Assembly (NCBI GenBank): GCA_015501605.1
Contig: JADNRZ010000026.1
Coordinates: forward strand, 248,001 to 312,000
Source: Panaeolus papilionaceus
Taxonomy: Eukaryota > Basidiomycota > Agaricomycetes > Agaricales
Length of the DNA: 64,000 nt
Direction of reading: 5' to 3'
This document shows, piece after piece, positions 36,929-48,009 of the stretch (position 1 is the stretch's first letter; each line of letters begins with the position of its first letter). The notes under the pieces are model-generated. The model saw only the letters and a program-made list of their open reading frames with translations, had not been told where the DNA came from and ran no database searches. Made by a program: the position numbers and the translations under genes.

Positions 36929-37394
36929 CCCCAACGCACACCGTCCGTAATTTACGAGACGGCACCTCTCATACAAAACGGCAACCCGGAAGAAGAACAC
37001 CAGCACCAGACCTCGATCAGGAACCTCCAGCCAAGCTACCTCTCCTGTATCGACTAGCAGCAGAGGATTACGATTCCCGCTCAGAAAGAAGAAACCCTGG
37101 GGAAAATTAGAAACGTCCAAGAAAGAACAACAGAAGACCAACGACCCTCTCTCCGAACCAGACCCAGAAACTGAACTAGAATCCCAGACCAACGAACAAG
37201 AAGAACTCGACACTCCTGTATCACACAGCGAACAAAGAGAATTCCCAGAAACCGAACAAGAATCCCAGACCAACGAACAAGAAGAACTTGACACCTCAGC
37301 ATCAGCCAGCGAACCAAGAAAATCCCCAGAGACCCCAGAACCTACTGAACCCACGAACGAACCAGAAGAAATCCCAGGCACACCAGAAGAACCC

Positions 37395-38702
37395 TTGAAA
37401 GAATCCGAACAACCCCTTGACGTCTCCCTTGCCCTCAGTCAACCAATTGAACCATACGACCCCAGAGAACTGGACTACACTATCACCAGAACTCCAGTCT
37501 TTAGCACCGAAATCCCTTCGTTCTCTACCAGCATGGCGACTGCAACTCTCACTCACCCTCCAGGAGGCCGCTCTGCCTCTTCTTCGAGACCTGGAGGAAC
37601 TGTCCAAGATCGCTCCCAGAGAGGACTCTCCGGACCACCTGAAGGAGACCCCAACCCCGGAACCGATGATGAAGGACAAGGCGACCCCGACCCTCCAGGC
37701 AACCCCGGCCCCAGCAATAGCCCACAAGATGACCCAGCTGCAGAAGCATTCAAAAACGCCATGAAGAAAGAAGTCAACCTTGGCGCACCTGAGAAGTTTG
37801 CAGGAGATCGCACAAAGACCAAACATTTCATCACTGAATGCCGATCCTATCTCCACATCAACCGACACATCTACAACAATGATGATCTAAAGATTGCCTT
37901 CATCCTGTCTTACTTCACTGAAGGACCGAAGGGAGAAAGAGAGGCGATGGACTGGAAACGCTGCTTCCTTGCTGGAAAATTTGACGATGCCCAAAGGAAC
38001 AGAACCGCGGTTTCCTATGGAAGGTTCAACGACTTCCTTAAAAAATTCAATGAAGACTTCGCCCCACGACTTGGACAAGACCACGCCAGAAAGGACCTCA
38101 AAAACATCCAACAAGAAGGGAATGTCGAGTCACACAACACCGCCTTCAAGAACCTCATGATCACTGCAGGATATGCTTTCCCTCATACCGACCCTGACGA
38201 TGACATTGAACCGATGGAAGACTTGCTGATTGGAATCTATCAAGACTCTCTTAAGAAACCAATCTTGGACAGAATTCGCAACAATGGATACAACCCCTAC
38301 ACCCTGAAGGAATGGATGGATCGAGCAGCCGAAGTGGACGCCCGTTGGAGGGAATCTTTTCCTTTACCATTCGACAAGAAACCTGCCAAACGCTTCACCT
38401 CTAACCAGATGGGGTTCAGATTCGCCAATTCCAAGCAAATCAATCTCACTGAAGTTGAGCGTGCAGACCACATGAAGAACGGCACCTGCTTCCGCTGTCA
38501 CCAACCAGGTCATATCTCCAAATTCTGCCCCAATCGCGATCTTAAGAAAACGAACCAGAACCAGAACACCAATAACCGCGACTCCACCCCAACTAGAAAC
38601 CCAAAGGATTTCGCCAAATACATTCGCACCTTCTATCAAGACTTGAACGAAGAACAGCGCGCCGAATTTGCCTCCGAAATGCAAGAACAGGATTTTTCCT
38701 AA
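37395..38702 (+). CDS. Gag polyprotein
   Basis: Nucleocapsid/capsid precursor. The first in-frame ATG is at 37533 (389 residues to the TAA), but the frame is open without ATG from about 36953. That upstream part is Glu/Pro-rich and holds a tandem duplication (SQTNEQEELDT twice, about 28 residues apart). The capsid region has KFAGDRTKTKHFITECRSYL and a typical gypsy retrotransposon gag core. Near the C-terminus is one zinc knuckle, CFRCHQPGHISKFC (CX2CX4HX4C). The pol frame overlaps the end of gag in the -1 register around GGATTTTTCCTAAAA, a possible frameshift site. Confidence 0.88.
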   Translation: MKESEQPLDVSLALSQPIEPYDPRELDYTITRTPVFSTEIPSFSTSMATATLTHPPGGRSASSSRPGGTVQDRSQRGLSGPPEGDPNPGTDDEGQGDPDPPGNPGPSNSPQDDPAAEAFKNAMKKEVNLGAPEKFAGDRTKTKHFITECRSYLHINRHIYNNDDLKIAFILSYFTEGPKGEREAMDWKRCFLAGKFDDAQRNRTAVSYGRFNDFLKKFNEDFAPRLGQDHARKDLKNIQQEGNVESHNTAFKNLMITAGYAFPHTDPDDDIEPMEDLLIGIYQDSLKKPILDRIRNNGYNPYTLKEWMDRAAEVDARWRESFPLPFDKKPAKRFTSNQMGFRFANSKQINLTEVERADHMKNGTCFRCHQPGHISKFCPNRDLKKTNQNQNTNNRDSTPTRNPKDFAKYIRTFYQDLNEEQRAEFASEMQEQDFS

Positions 38703-41700
38703 AAGGTTTCGCCTCGACGTCTAAACCTTATGTATCAGTTTGTTCCGCTTTGATAGCTCACAATGAATCTTTTTCTGTCCCTGTGACTATCAAGTGTGAA
38801 CAACTGAGAACCGCCGAACCCCTGCATACTCAAGCCCTCCTTGACTCTGGAGCGGCTGGCATATTCATCGACCAATCATTTGCGAAACTCCATGACCTTC
38901 CCCTGACTCCACTCAGAACCCCGATCCTAGTCCGAAACGTTGACGGCACCGCGAACAAGAAGGGTACAATTACCCACCGAACGACTCTGAACCTGAAGAT
39001 CTACGACAAGATCAAGAAGACCGATTTCCTAGTAACTGGGTTAGGAAATCAGAAGATTATCTTGGGACTGCCCTGGTTGCAGGATACGAACCCCGAGATC
39101 GACTGGAAGAATGCCTCCCTAAACTGGCGCACCCCGACTATTAAGGACGAACCCGACAGAGAAGAACGCTTGAATAGCACGAAGAACCCGATTCCTGACT
39201 GGTACCCAACCGACTCGATTATCATTGAAGAACGAACCATCTCTCAACTAGAACTCCACGTTAAGAAGATGCTTGGAAAGAACACGACCCTGACCAGACC
39301 AGACCGACTTACGACCGACGACCTGATCATCTCCTTTATGGAAGGGGAACCGACAGAAGAAACCAAAGAAATCTGGATCGACACAACTCTGACACATTCC
39401 CAAGCCTTTGCTCAGAAATTTGACAAGAAAACCGACGAAACCGACCCGACCAAGATCGTTCCACCAGAATACCACCCTTGGATTTCCGTTTTCAGTGAAG
39501 AAGCCTCTTCGACCTTACCAGCGCACAAACCCTGGGATCACGAGATCAAGCTCAAACCTGATTTTGTCCACAAATCCGCCAAAGTTTACTCCCTCAACCG
39601 AGAACAGGACGATGTCACCAAACAGTTCCTCGATGAACACCTTGCCAAGGGAACCATCCGACATAGCGAATCCCCTGAAGCCGCAGGATTTTTCTATGTT
39701 GCGAAGAAGGATGGCAAACTACGCCCATGCCAAGACTACCGACATTTGAACGAAGGAACCATTAAAAACGCCTACCCTCTCCCCCTTGTCACCGACCTTA
39801 TGGATAAACTCCGAGACGCCAAATATTTCACTAAACTTGACGTTCGATGGGGCTACAACAATATCCGAATCAAGGAAGGAGATGAATGGAAGGCGGCCTT
39901 CAAGACCAAGTACGGACTCTTTGAACCCCTTGTTATGTTCTTCGGCCTTTGCAACTCCCCAGCGACCTTCCAATCAATGATGGACAATATCTTCATCCGA
40001 CAAGTCGAAAACGGTTATATCATCATCTACATGGACGACATCTTGATCTATGCCACAAACGAACAGGACCTCGAAAAATACACCAAAGAAGTACTCCAGA
40101 TCATGAAAGAAAACGACCTCTACTTGAAACCCGAAAAATGCGAATTCAACAAAACCAAGATCGCCTACCTAGGATTTATCATCGAACACAACAAGATCTC
40201 CATGGACCCCGCCAAGATCTCCGGTATTAAAGACTGGCCGACCCCAAAGACCCTCAAACAAGTCCGGTCGTTCCTAGGCTTTGGCAACTTCTACCGAAAA
40301 TTCATCCGACACTACTCCGATCTCGCTAGACCCCTGAACGACTTACTCCGAAAAGACCGACCTTTCATCTGGACAGAAACTCACCAGACCGCATTCGACA
40401 ACCTCAAAGACCGATTCAGTAAAGAACCAGTCCTCGCGATGCCCGATCAGAACCGACCATTTCAAATCGAGGCTGACGCATCCCAATATGCTTATGGAGC
40501 TGTTCTCACCCAAACTGACAGCAACGGAAAACGACACCCCGTATGTTTCCTCTCTCGTTCTTTCTCTCCAGCCGAACAGAACTACCAAGTCTTCGACCGA
40601 GAACTCCTTGGAGTTATCCGAGCGCTCGAAGAATGGAAGCATTACATCCTGGGATCCCCTCACATGACTGTTGTACACTCCGACCACAAGAACCTCACAT
40701 ACTGGCGTTCCCCCCAGAACCTTAACCGGCGACAAGCAAGATGGTTCCTTATCCTCTCTGAATACGACATCAAACTCGAACACATGCCCGGCCATAAAAT
40801 GATCCAATCCGACGCGCTCTCACGACGACCCGACCTTATTCCAGAAGGAGAAAACGAAGAAAACACCGACATCACTATGCTCCCAGAAACCCTGTTTATC
40901 AACCTTATCGACACTGAACTCCAGAAGCAAATCACTGAAGCACGACCCCTCGACAAGAACGCCATGGAAGCTCTAGAAACACTGTTGAAGAATACCAATG
41001 TCACCTCTGGCACCTCGATCAACGATTGGTCCTTCGAAGAAGGAGACCACGGGAAACTCCTCTTCTACAAAGACAAGGTCTACGTCCCGAATGACCAAGA
41101 ACTTAGAAAATCCATCGTCATGCACTTCCACGATCCCGTCACTGCTGGACATCCTGGCCAAATCGAAACTTACAATGCCGTCGCCACGTCATATTGGTGG
41201 CCTGGTATGCGTCGATTTATCTCCGCCTACGTCAAAGGATGCTCCACCTGCCAACAGTTCAAGATCAATCGGAACCCCGCACGACCCACCTTGATGCCGA
41301 TCCCCGCTCCAGAATCATTAAAACCCTTCGCCCAGACGTCAATGGACCTAATCACCGACCTACCGCCATCCCTCGGATACGACTCTATTCTATCCGTGGT
41401 GGACCACGGCCTTACGAAGGGGGTAATTCTCATTCCTTGTTCCAAAACGATCACCGCTGAAGGCACAGCCAAACTTTTACTCGATAACCTTTACAAAAGA
41501 TTTGGACTCCCAGACTCCATCACTTCAGATCGAGACCCCAGATTCGCAGCCCACGCCTTCAAAGAACTTCTCAGACTCCTCAACGTCGAATCCAAACTTT
41601 CCACAGCATATCACCCCCAGACAGACGCACCACAGAACGTTTCAACCAAGAAATCGAAGTATACCTCTCCATCTATTGTATCACAAACCCCGAATCTTGG

Positions 41701-41785
41701 CCAGATGCACTCCCCACCCTTGAATTCACTCATAACAACCGACGACACTCTGACCGCGCTCATTCCCCTTTCGAACTTATGCTAG
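38703..41785 (+). CDS. Pol: protease, reverse transcriptase, RNase H, integrase (part 1)
   Basis: Protease LLDSGAAGIFID. Reverse transcriptase with FTKLDVRWGYNNIRI, FGLCNSPATFQ and the catalytic IIYMDDILIYA. RNase H starts at FQIEADASQYAYGAVLTQ. Integrase has the HX3H-type start HFHDPVTAGHPG, CSTCQQF, the first catalytic Asp in MDLITDLP, and SDRDPRF...AYHPQTD. The frame slips at 41627, directly after HPQTD, where one base (a G) is missing. The remaining residues to 41785 are out-of-frame. Translation from gag needs a -1 shift, since no good ATG precedes the protease. Confidence 0.9.
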
Positions 41786-42371
41786 GAACGAGTCCTACAC
41801 AGATCCCTCTGGCCTTCGAACACACGGTCTACCCTTCTGTGGACAAGAAGCTCGCCTCTCTCCTCAAAATCCGACAGGAAGCTATCGCCGCTCACACGTT
41901 TGCCAGAAATAGAATGATCAACTTCAGCAAGAACCCGTTCACGCCATTCAAGAAAGGAGACCTAGTCTGGCTAGACTCCCGAAACCTGAAACTCGGGCAC
42001 AATAAGAAGATCTCAACAAAGAGAGAAGGACCCTTTCCAATTACCGAAGTTCTGGGACCTGTCACGTACCGCCTCAAGCTCCCAAACTATTGGAAGATCC
42101 ACGACGTATTCCACGCCACTCTTCTCTCCGAATATTCTGAAACACCCGAACACGGACCAAACTTCCCCAACCGCCACCGGACATCATCGGCGGAGAAGAA
42201 GAATACGAACTCGACCGAATTCACAAACACCGTGGGAAGCGGAACAACAGAGAATACTTCGTTTCATGGAAAGGTTTCACACCGTTCCACAATTCATGGG
42301 AACCAGAATCTCACCTTGCCAATGCCCCTGACATTCTCCTACCTTATAAGAAGCGTCACAAACTTACCTAG
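41628..42371 (+). pseudogene. Pol part 2: integrase C-terminus and chromodomain, frame broken
   Basis: In the frame after the first lesion the last catalytic Glu region and the integrase C-terminal domain continue (KKGDLVWLDSRNLKL, GPVTYRLKLPNYWKIHDVFH). A second lesion sits at the C-run 42165-42168, one C short. Beyond it a chromodomain is readable in another frame (EEEYELDRIHKHRGK, YFVSWKGF, SWEPESHLANA), ending at TAG 42369. This places the element among chromoviruses, whose chromodomain directs integration to marked chromatin. Confidence 0.85.
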
Positions 42372-42411
42372 ATTCCCCAGTTCAACCAACAACTACTTCT
42401 CTACAAACAAC

Positions 42412-43653
42412 ATGACTACCACCTCCGCTCTCAAATCCTCATCCTCTTCCTCTTTCTCGTCCGCCCCCAAATCCGTTCGAATCCACTCTCCAGCTCAAGG
42501 TTCCTTCTCGGACCCTCCCACTGTCGCTTCTCCAGTTTTTCCCCAATCAATGTCCAATGAAGAATTCATTGCTCGCACCAAAACCCTTATCGCCGAAGCC
42601 AAACAACGAGGACGCCTCCTTGAAGAAGAAGCCAATCGACGTGAAGCCTCTTCATCCAAAATCCCCGAGATTCAAAGTCTCAACGACGTCCTCAACACTC
42701 TCGTTCAAGCCCACGAGAACACCATTGTCAATGGTAACGACCCCGAGCTCACCAACATCCTCTATCAAGCTAAAGGATGGGAAACACCCTCCGTTGCCCC
42801 TGGCTCCGCTCACGACCGCACCACCATCAGCTTCGAAGAGTTCGTCGACATCTTCCGTACCAAAGAAGACTACGACCTCCTAGCGTGGAAACTCCCGTTC
42901 TCCGATCATCACTTGCCCCACTTTCGTTTCATGGACAACAACGTCAACGAAATCAAGAAACAGATCCTCAAGTTAATGGCAATATGCGACAACCTCCGCA
43001 GGAAAGCCACTGACAACTGGGACGTTGGATGTGGCCAGTTCGAGGCCTTCTGCCAACAACATTTCAACGACCCAGACTGCAGGAATCGTCTCATGGAACT
43101 CATCGTTGAGCAAAGGAAGAAATACGCTGGTCACGAACCCAACGACAACTACACCTTCAAACACAATAAAAACCCCTCCTACGACTACTCATTTCCCATT
43201 CCCCAACTACCAACTCTACCGGAACTCGCATCTCGCGACCCTAAAAATCTATTCAAAAACCTTGACCCCGTCGCCACCAGTAACCTCGTCACTCTCTTAA
43301 AACAGGGCACCCAACTCTGCTTAAAATGTCCGGTTCCTGATCATTTCATAACAGACTGTCCCGACTTCATCTGTTGGAACTGCAGAAAGGAAGCACCTGG
43401 TCACCGCCTTAACTCCTGCCCTGGTCCTATCATCAAGAACAAGAAAGGAAAAAGGAAAGCCTCCTCCAATCGAAACTCTCCTTCAAATCCATGGACCAAA
43501 CTCCGCCCCTGGGATCGAATCGACAGAGAATCGAGAGAACGAGGAGAATGGCAGCCCAGATCATCCACCAACAACGACGGCTCATGGCGCGATGACTTCT
43601 ATGACTACGACGACGACATGTGCGACGAAGCCATCCACAACATCAACACCTGA
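42412..43653 (+). CDS. Extra 3' reading frame with double zinc knuckle
   Basis: A 413-residue frame starts at ATG 42412, 40 bp after the end of pol, and ends just before the polypurine tract. The N-terminus is Ser-rich, the middle is helical and charged (FEEFVDIFRTKEDYDLL, QFEAFCQQHFNDPDCRNRL), and the C-terminal third has two zinc knuckles: CLKCPVPDHFITDC (CX2CX4HX4C) and CWNCRKEAPGHRLNSC (CX2CX6HX4C). A basic stretch (KNKKGKRKAS) and an acidic end follow. It does not resemble this element's gag outside the knuckles. Likely a nucleic-acid-binding accessory protein; the function is unknown. It is intact although pol has two lesions. Confidence 0.75.
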   Translation: MTTTSALKSSSSSSFSSAPKSVRIHSPAQGSFSDPPTVASPVFPQSMSNEEFIARTKTLIAEAKQRGRLLEEEANRREASSSKIPEIQSLNDVLNTLVQAHENTIVNGNDPELTNILYQAKGWETPSVAPGSAHDRTTISFEEFVDIFRTKEDYDLLAWKLPFSDHHLPHFRFMDNNVNEIKKQILKLMAICDNLRRKATDNWDVGCGQFEAFCQQHFNDPDCRNRLMELIVEQRKKYAGHEPNDNYTFKHNKNPSYDYSFPIPQLPTLPELASRDPKNLFKNLDPVATSNLVTLLKQGTQLCLKCPVPDHFITDCPDFICWNCRKEAPGHRLNSCPGPIIKNKKGKRKASSNRNSPSNPWTKLRPWDRIDRESRERGEWQPRSSTNNDGSWRDDFYDYDDDMCDEAIHNINT

Positions 43654-43672
43654 TTGAGGTCAATCAGTCTTA

Positions 43673-43684
43673 ATACGGGGGTAA
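43673..43684 (+). promoter_or_regulatory. Polypurine tract
   Basis: The purine-rich end of the internal region (ACGGGGGTAA) directly before the 3' LTR, the expected primer for plus-strand synthesis. Confidence 0.6.
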
Positions 43685-44244
43685 TGTTACGTCGACTCTT
43701 TTCCTCTTCATCTTCTCTTTATCTTATCTGGACTACTATCTCTCTTCATCTTATCTTCGTGTACCATCATCTCTCTTTGTACTTATAGTTCGTCTATTTC
43801 CTATCTCCGGAGCCCCACCTTTCCCTCCTATCTCTGACTCCCACTCCACCTTCATTCCCGCTGTCGCTCCACTTCATTTTCCTATCTATGACTCACCTTC
43901 TTACTCATCTCTCCCACATTTATGCCTCATTCCTACTGCGGACCATACTTGTGACTCATATATCTCTCACCTTATCTACTTGACATTTACACGCACAGCC
44001 TCGCTAGATATCTATATAAACACCGTAGTTTATACCCTTGTTCTTTAGCTAGTTCTTTAACTTCGAATAGAACAACAACTTCTACGACGATCTTACTCTT
44101 CTCGCTCTCTTCTAAGACAATACCAGCGTAGCGTGCGTACGCAGTGGCATTCTTAGAACGATACTCGAATCCTATCGCACGACCGAACCGACTCCGACTA
44201 GTCCAAAGGCCTTAACCGCAAGCGCCCGTCGGGCTACCGTAACA
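43685..44244 (+). repeat. 3' LTR
   Basis: 560 bp, indistinguishable by eye from the 5' LTR. Confidence 0.93.
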
Positions 44245-44249
44245 GTGGG

Positions 44250-44380
44250 GCTCCGGAGATAGGAAATAGATGAGATAAAAGTACAAAGAGAGATGATAGT
44301 ACACGGAGATAAGATGAAGAGAGATAATAGTCCAGAAAAGATAAAGAAAAGATAGAGAAAAGAGACAACGTAACACAATA
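44250..44380 (-). mobile_element. Right part of the older solo LTR
   Basis: Continues the inverted LTR broken at 36355: CTCCGGAGATAGGAAATAGA to CAACGTAACA (44375), followed by the target duplication CAATA (44376-44380). Confidence 0.85.
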
Positions 44381-45500
44381 AACCACTCGAAGCCTCCACT
44401 AATCGTCTGTCATGAATTTGATGCATATGTCTCTGCCCAAGTTGTCTATTGTGGATCCAGTGCTTTTATAACATCATAAAAGATAGTATGTCCTTGTATA
44501 TGCTAATGCAAAGTCATACATAGAGGTACCTTGACCAAAATCCGCATATGTATTGAACATGATCAAAAATAGCATTTATGTCGAATTAAAAGCGCACAAT
44601 TGGCAATAAAGAAAATATGAGGGTATAGGTAAACACCCTCGGACTGCACCTTCAATTCAAAAAAAAGATCATAGGAAATGGAGCAGTGGACGAGGAGATA
44701 CTAAGGTTTCGAATGCAAAACATCGAAGTCGCATCACGGACATCAGAGTTTCCAAATGTGGATCTTGATGGCTTCGAATGTGGTTCGTGATTTTACACTC
44801 GAAAGGCCGTATCTTCACGACCTCTGCTCCGATCTCTGCTCATTTTTTTTTCAGTCGACACGGAATTTTATTATGAATATCACAGTAGCATAAGATACTC
44901 CAGTAAGCCGCTTTTTCAAGTGATATTCATCAAATACCTAAAATTAGCACCTGTCAAAGGATTAGACAACTATGACCACATTAGTGTAATACATCTGTAT
45001 TTGGAACCTAATAGAACTCAATATGTTATGTTAATAAGCGTTAATAGACTAAAAAGCCAGCAATATTGCTTGAAAATGCCATGGTATTGTTTTTGTGACA
45101 TGGGCGTCTCTGCGACACCAATGCAGACATATTCCTGGCCACAAACTCACACCATCGCTTACTGCCCTTTGCTACATTACTGGTAAAGAAGAGTTGGTAA
45201 TTTAGCATGCAGATACACTGGGTGGATACCTTGCAAGACATCCCTATATCCAGAAAATAAATGGTCACTTACAGAAGATCTGCAAGATCTGGTAGAGATT
45301 TTATCATACAGTCGGTAACAGTGGTTCTGCGTGGCTATAGTGACATTGTATCACACTTTAGAGGAGTAAAATAGAGCTTAATATTGGCTAGAAATGTAGG
45401 TATGCTAGCAGTTATTGACTGCTGTGTGACACTTAATATGGATGACTAGTGTACATATAAGCATGTCCAAGCCAAATATTACATTGGATTATAAGGTTAT
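44381..45500. other. Non-coding stretch
   Basis: AT-rich; no gene recognised. 44650-44870 has GAAG/CTTCG-rich words but no clear structure. Confidence 0.3.
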
Positions 45501-45987
45501 ATGCAAAAATTCCTAACAAAATCATAGCGGAAGAGCCGGATATAGCTTTACGACGCAGTAAACAGTGAGCAAATGGGTCCCAACACTGTTGTTGATGGTG
45601 ACGGGACAACACCAATACACGTGGGAACCATTGATGGACGCTGTCAGCGACGAAATGAGAGGAAGGGACGCTGTTCAGACGCTACTGACGATGCATGATG
45701 ACCCTGGAGGGACATGTACCTGGAAACGAACCGCTTTGGCCCGATTGGGTAACAGTATACTCAACTCCCCATCCTCCTCAGTGTCGTTGGGGAACTGTAC
45801 AGTTCACGGAGAACCCCGAGAATTAGTAATGGGAAGGTGGGTCGGACTTGGGAGTGAGGGTAAAGGGAAGAGATATTGGAGTATATCTCCAGGAGCTAAC
45901 AATTCAGACGATTCCCGGTCAATCGACTGCCAAGAAGTGATCTGGTCTTGCCCGTCAATTGACCGGATAAGGTGGGAACCTTAGGTG
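45501..45987 (-). repeat. 488-bp inverted repeat, right arm
   Basis: Uninterrupted arm, inverted relative to 33446-33718 plus 35332-35546. An open frame covers it on plus (45565-45984) and the same residues can be read from the left arm on minus, but no protein family was recognised. Confidence 0.85.
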
Positions 45988-46206
45988 CTACAAGTACCTA
46001 AGATGAAAGCCAAGTGTAATATTACTAAGATACAATTATCTAGAATATTTGAGTACATATCCAACACAACAAGTGAGAGCCGTTCCTGTTCCGAAGCCTC
46101 CAGTAGCGGGAAAAAATAGGCATTCGGTTGGAAGGACAGCATTTAAACATGTCTTTCTCTGTCGCCCCGGAGTAGGAAATCGGATTGTAATAGATTTCAA
46201 CTGACT

Positions 46207-47117
46207 TTAGATCAGTCCGGAACTTTGAAGGTCGTTCCGGAAAAGGATCTTTCTTATGAAGGGTGTTCTAGTTAGTTCGATCTCCGTAAAAGGCAAAGGC
46301 GATGTCGACGCCAATGCCTGTGCTGACGACATAGCTGATAGAATGTGAGATTTTCGTCTGCTGGCAATGAGAAATCGGAAGGGGATCGAGGGCAATCTTG
46401 AATCGCGGCTGATCGCAACGAGGAGGCTGATGATATATTTTTGAGTCTTGTGGTCACTGCACTCATCCAAACCATCAATGAGAATGACTACAGGCCTACT
46501 CAGCTGATGCACTATGGTTCGTAGTGGAGTCAGGATGAGTTTGATGAATTGGGCGAGGAGAGAAAGGGAGAAAAACATTGGATCCAGGTCGACTGCTGCT
46601 TCAATGTATGGTCGGACCTCAGGGACCGTCTGGAGTAATTGATAGGCGAGAGTGGAGACGAGATGCGTGGCAACACCGCGGCGGAGGTCCGAGCGTTTGA
46701 AGAAGAAGCTTCCACCCAATGTACCTTCGTTGGCGCAGATGACGGCCACGGTTTGCATGATGACCGACTTCCCAACCCCTTCATCACCGCTTAGCCATTT
46801 AATTTTCGGCTCATCTGAATCCAAGGGGCTCTTGATCCAAGTCATGATATCTTTGATGACAGGTCTGCGGGTATTGGGATGACAAGTGGGGGCACTGTAG
46901 CGTTCTGCAGAGTCGTGGCGAGCACCTTCGGCGATGCATTGTCCCAATAACATTCTCGCTATAATTGAAAATAAGACATCAATGGTTCAGATGGCCGGAA
47001 ACCACAATCCCTACCATGATTTAGCTGTGACGGCTGGGTGATTTGGGTGAAATTTCCACCCATAACCATGGTTCTATCGCCAGAAAACATTGAAACCATC
47101 CCAGCATTTCTCTCCAT
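46207..47117 (-). CDS. Truncated NACHT NLR-like gene, copy E
   Basis: Exons 47117-47015 and 46958-46207 give 284 residues plus stop in one frame. The first exon has MFSGDRTMVMGGNFTQITQ. Exon 2 has CHPNTR, a variant Walker A (GDEGVGKSV instead of GAAGAGKS), Walker B IDGLDECSD and FRFLIASRRK. Homology to C and D stops at about residue 268 (LTRTPF); 16 unrelated residues follow to the stop. The rest of NACHT and the whole C-terminal half are missing. It is either a 5' fragment or a short NACHT-only protein. The leader intron (acceptor CTCTCTAG) is conserved upstream. Confidence 0.7.
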
Positions 47118-47634
47118 GAGGTTGAGATGCCCTTTCACCTAGAGAGGACGAGCCCACGCTATCAGAATTTGCTCCCAGTAATAACGGAAGGGACTGACCT
47201 AGCAAAATACGTGCCAGATGAAGGCAGAATTGTTAGAACGCGCCGGAATTTGAAGAGGCTGGCGGTCGCAGTGAAGAAAAATGACAACAATACGTAGCAG
47301 GTATTTCTCAACATAGGGTATTACGGAATTGCACTGCCCCGCAATCGGTGTCAGTTGGGCTGGCGGAGCAATGCCTATACAAATGTATGATAGAGTTCCC
47401 CAAGAGTTCCCAGTATACAATGCTAAACTAAGAGGGGTGTGAATTATAATCACAGCCCAGTCAAGGGACTGTATACCATGAATGACGCGCATAAAGAAAG
47501 TGAGGCAATGTAGCATATGAGGACGAACGTGATACTGCAATGAAATCAAGATGGTTCAGACACGATGTACGATCAACAGGAAGCAAAATCGGAGGAATAT
47601 GAGAGGACGTGGGGGCGTAAAAGTATTTCAAATA

Positions 47635-47935
47635 CAGTCGTGGAACGAAAGTGAAGTTGATAATGGGTATGAGATGGCGGGTAAGGTCATAAATAACCAG
47701 GTCTGGATTGGGAATGGTGTGGAAGAAGGCAATAATTCTCATGAAATCGCGAAACATGGCAGAGAATTTAAGGAATTGAAGCATATATATGAGGGCTACC
47801 AGAGGGGGTTTCAGGCTGAAATCAATAGCGGGCTGTGCAAGTCAAGGTCCTCCCACACATAGTTTACTTGCTCAAGTATAATCGTGCAGAGCCTTCTGAT
47901 AAGTCCTGTCGCAGTATTTGTGTTGGTGCTAGAAC
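47635..47935 (-). pseudogene. Orphan NACHT C-terminal exon fragment
   Basis: Minus strand from about 47912: QHKYCDRTYQKALHD, then stops, then LVALIYMLQFLKFSAMFRDF and LVIYDLTRHLIPIINFTFV. Same module as the last exon of C and D and closest to the orphan at 25.3-25.6 kb. As there, it lies just upstream of a NACHT first exon (E), so both spots probably derive from one ancestral duplication. Confidence 0.7.
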
Positions 47936-48009
47936 GAGAATATCATTCGTGGAGAAAATCCTCCTTGGAATCAACGTACTAGTCAGGGGTACATTGAATT
48001 TGGCAATGT

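Larger units (their letters stand above)
36351..44249 (+). mobile_element. Ty3/gypsy chromovirus-type LTR retrotransposon
   Basis: 7.9-kb element (36356-44244) with two 560-bp LTRs, flanked by the 5-bp target duplication GTGGG (36351-36355, 44245-44249). Internal order: candidate primer site, gag, pol (protease, reverse transcriptase, RNase H, integrase, chromodomain), an extra 3' reading frame, polypurine tract. No difference between the two LTRs was noticed by eye, so the insertion is young. It landed inside an older, oppositely oriented solo LTR of the same family. Two one-base deletions in pol probably make this copy non-autonomous unless they are base-call errors. Confidence 0.93.

Noticed and set aside
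42412..43653. Retroviral env-like gene in the gypsy element
   Set aside because: No signal peptide or transmembrane segment; the zinc knuckles point to a nucleic-acid-binding protein.
45565..45984. 139-codon frame in the right inverted-repeat arm
   Set aside because: The same residues appear in the left arm, but the frame is cut by the 1.6-kb insert and no family fits; treated as repeat DNA.
33446..45987. Large long-TIR DNA transposon (MULE-like)
   Set aside because: No matching target duplication at the outer edges and no transposase inside other than the gypsy pol.
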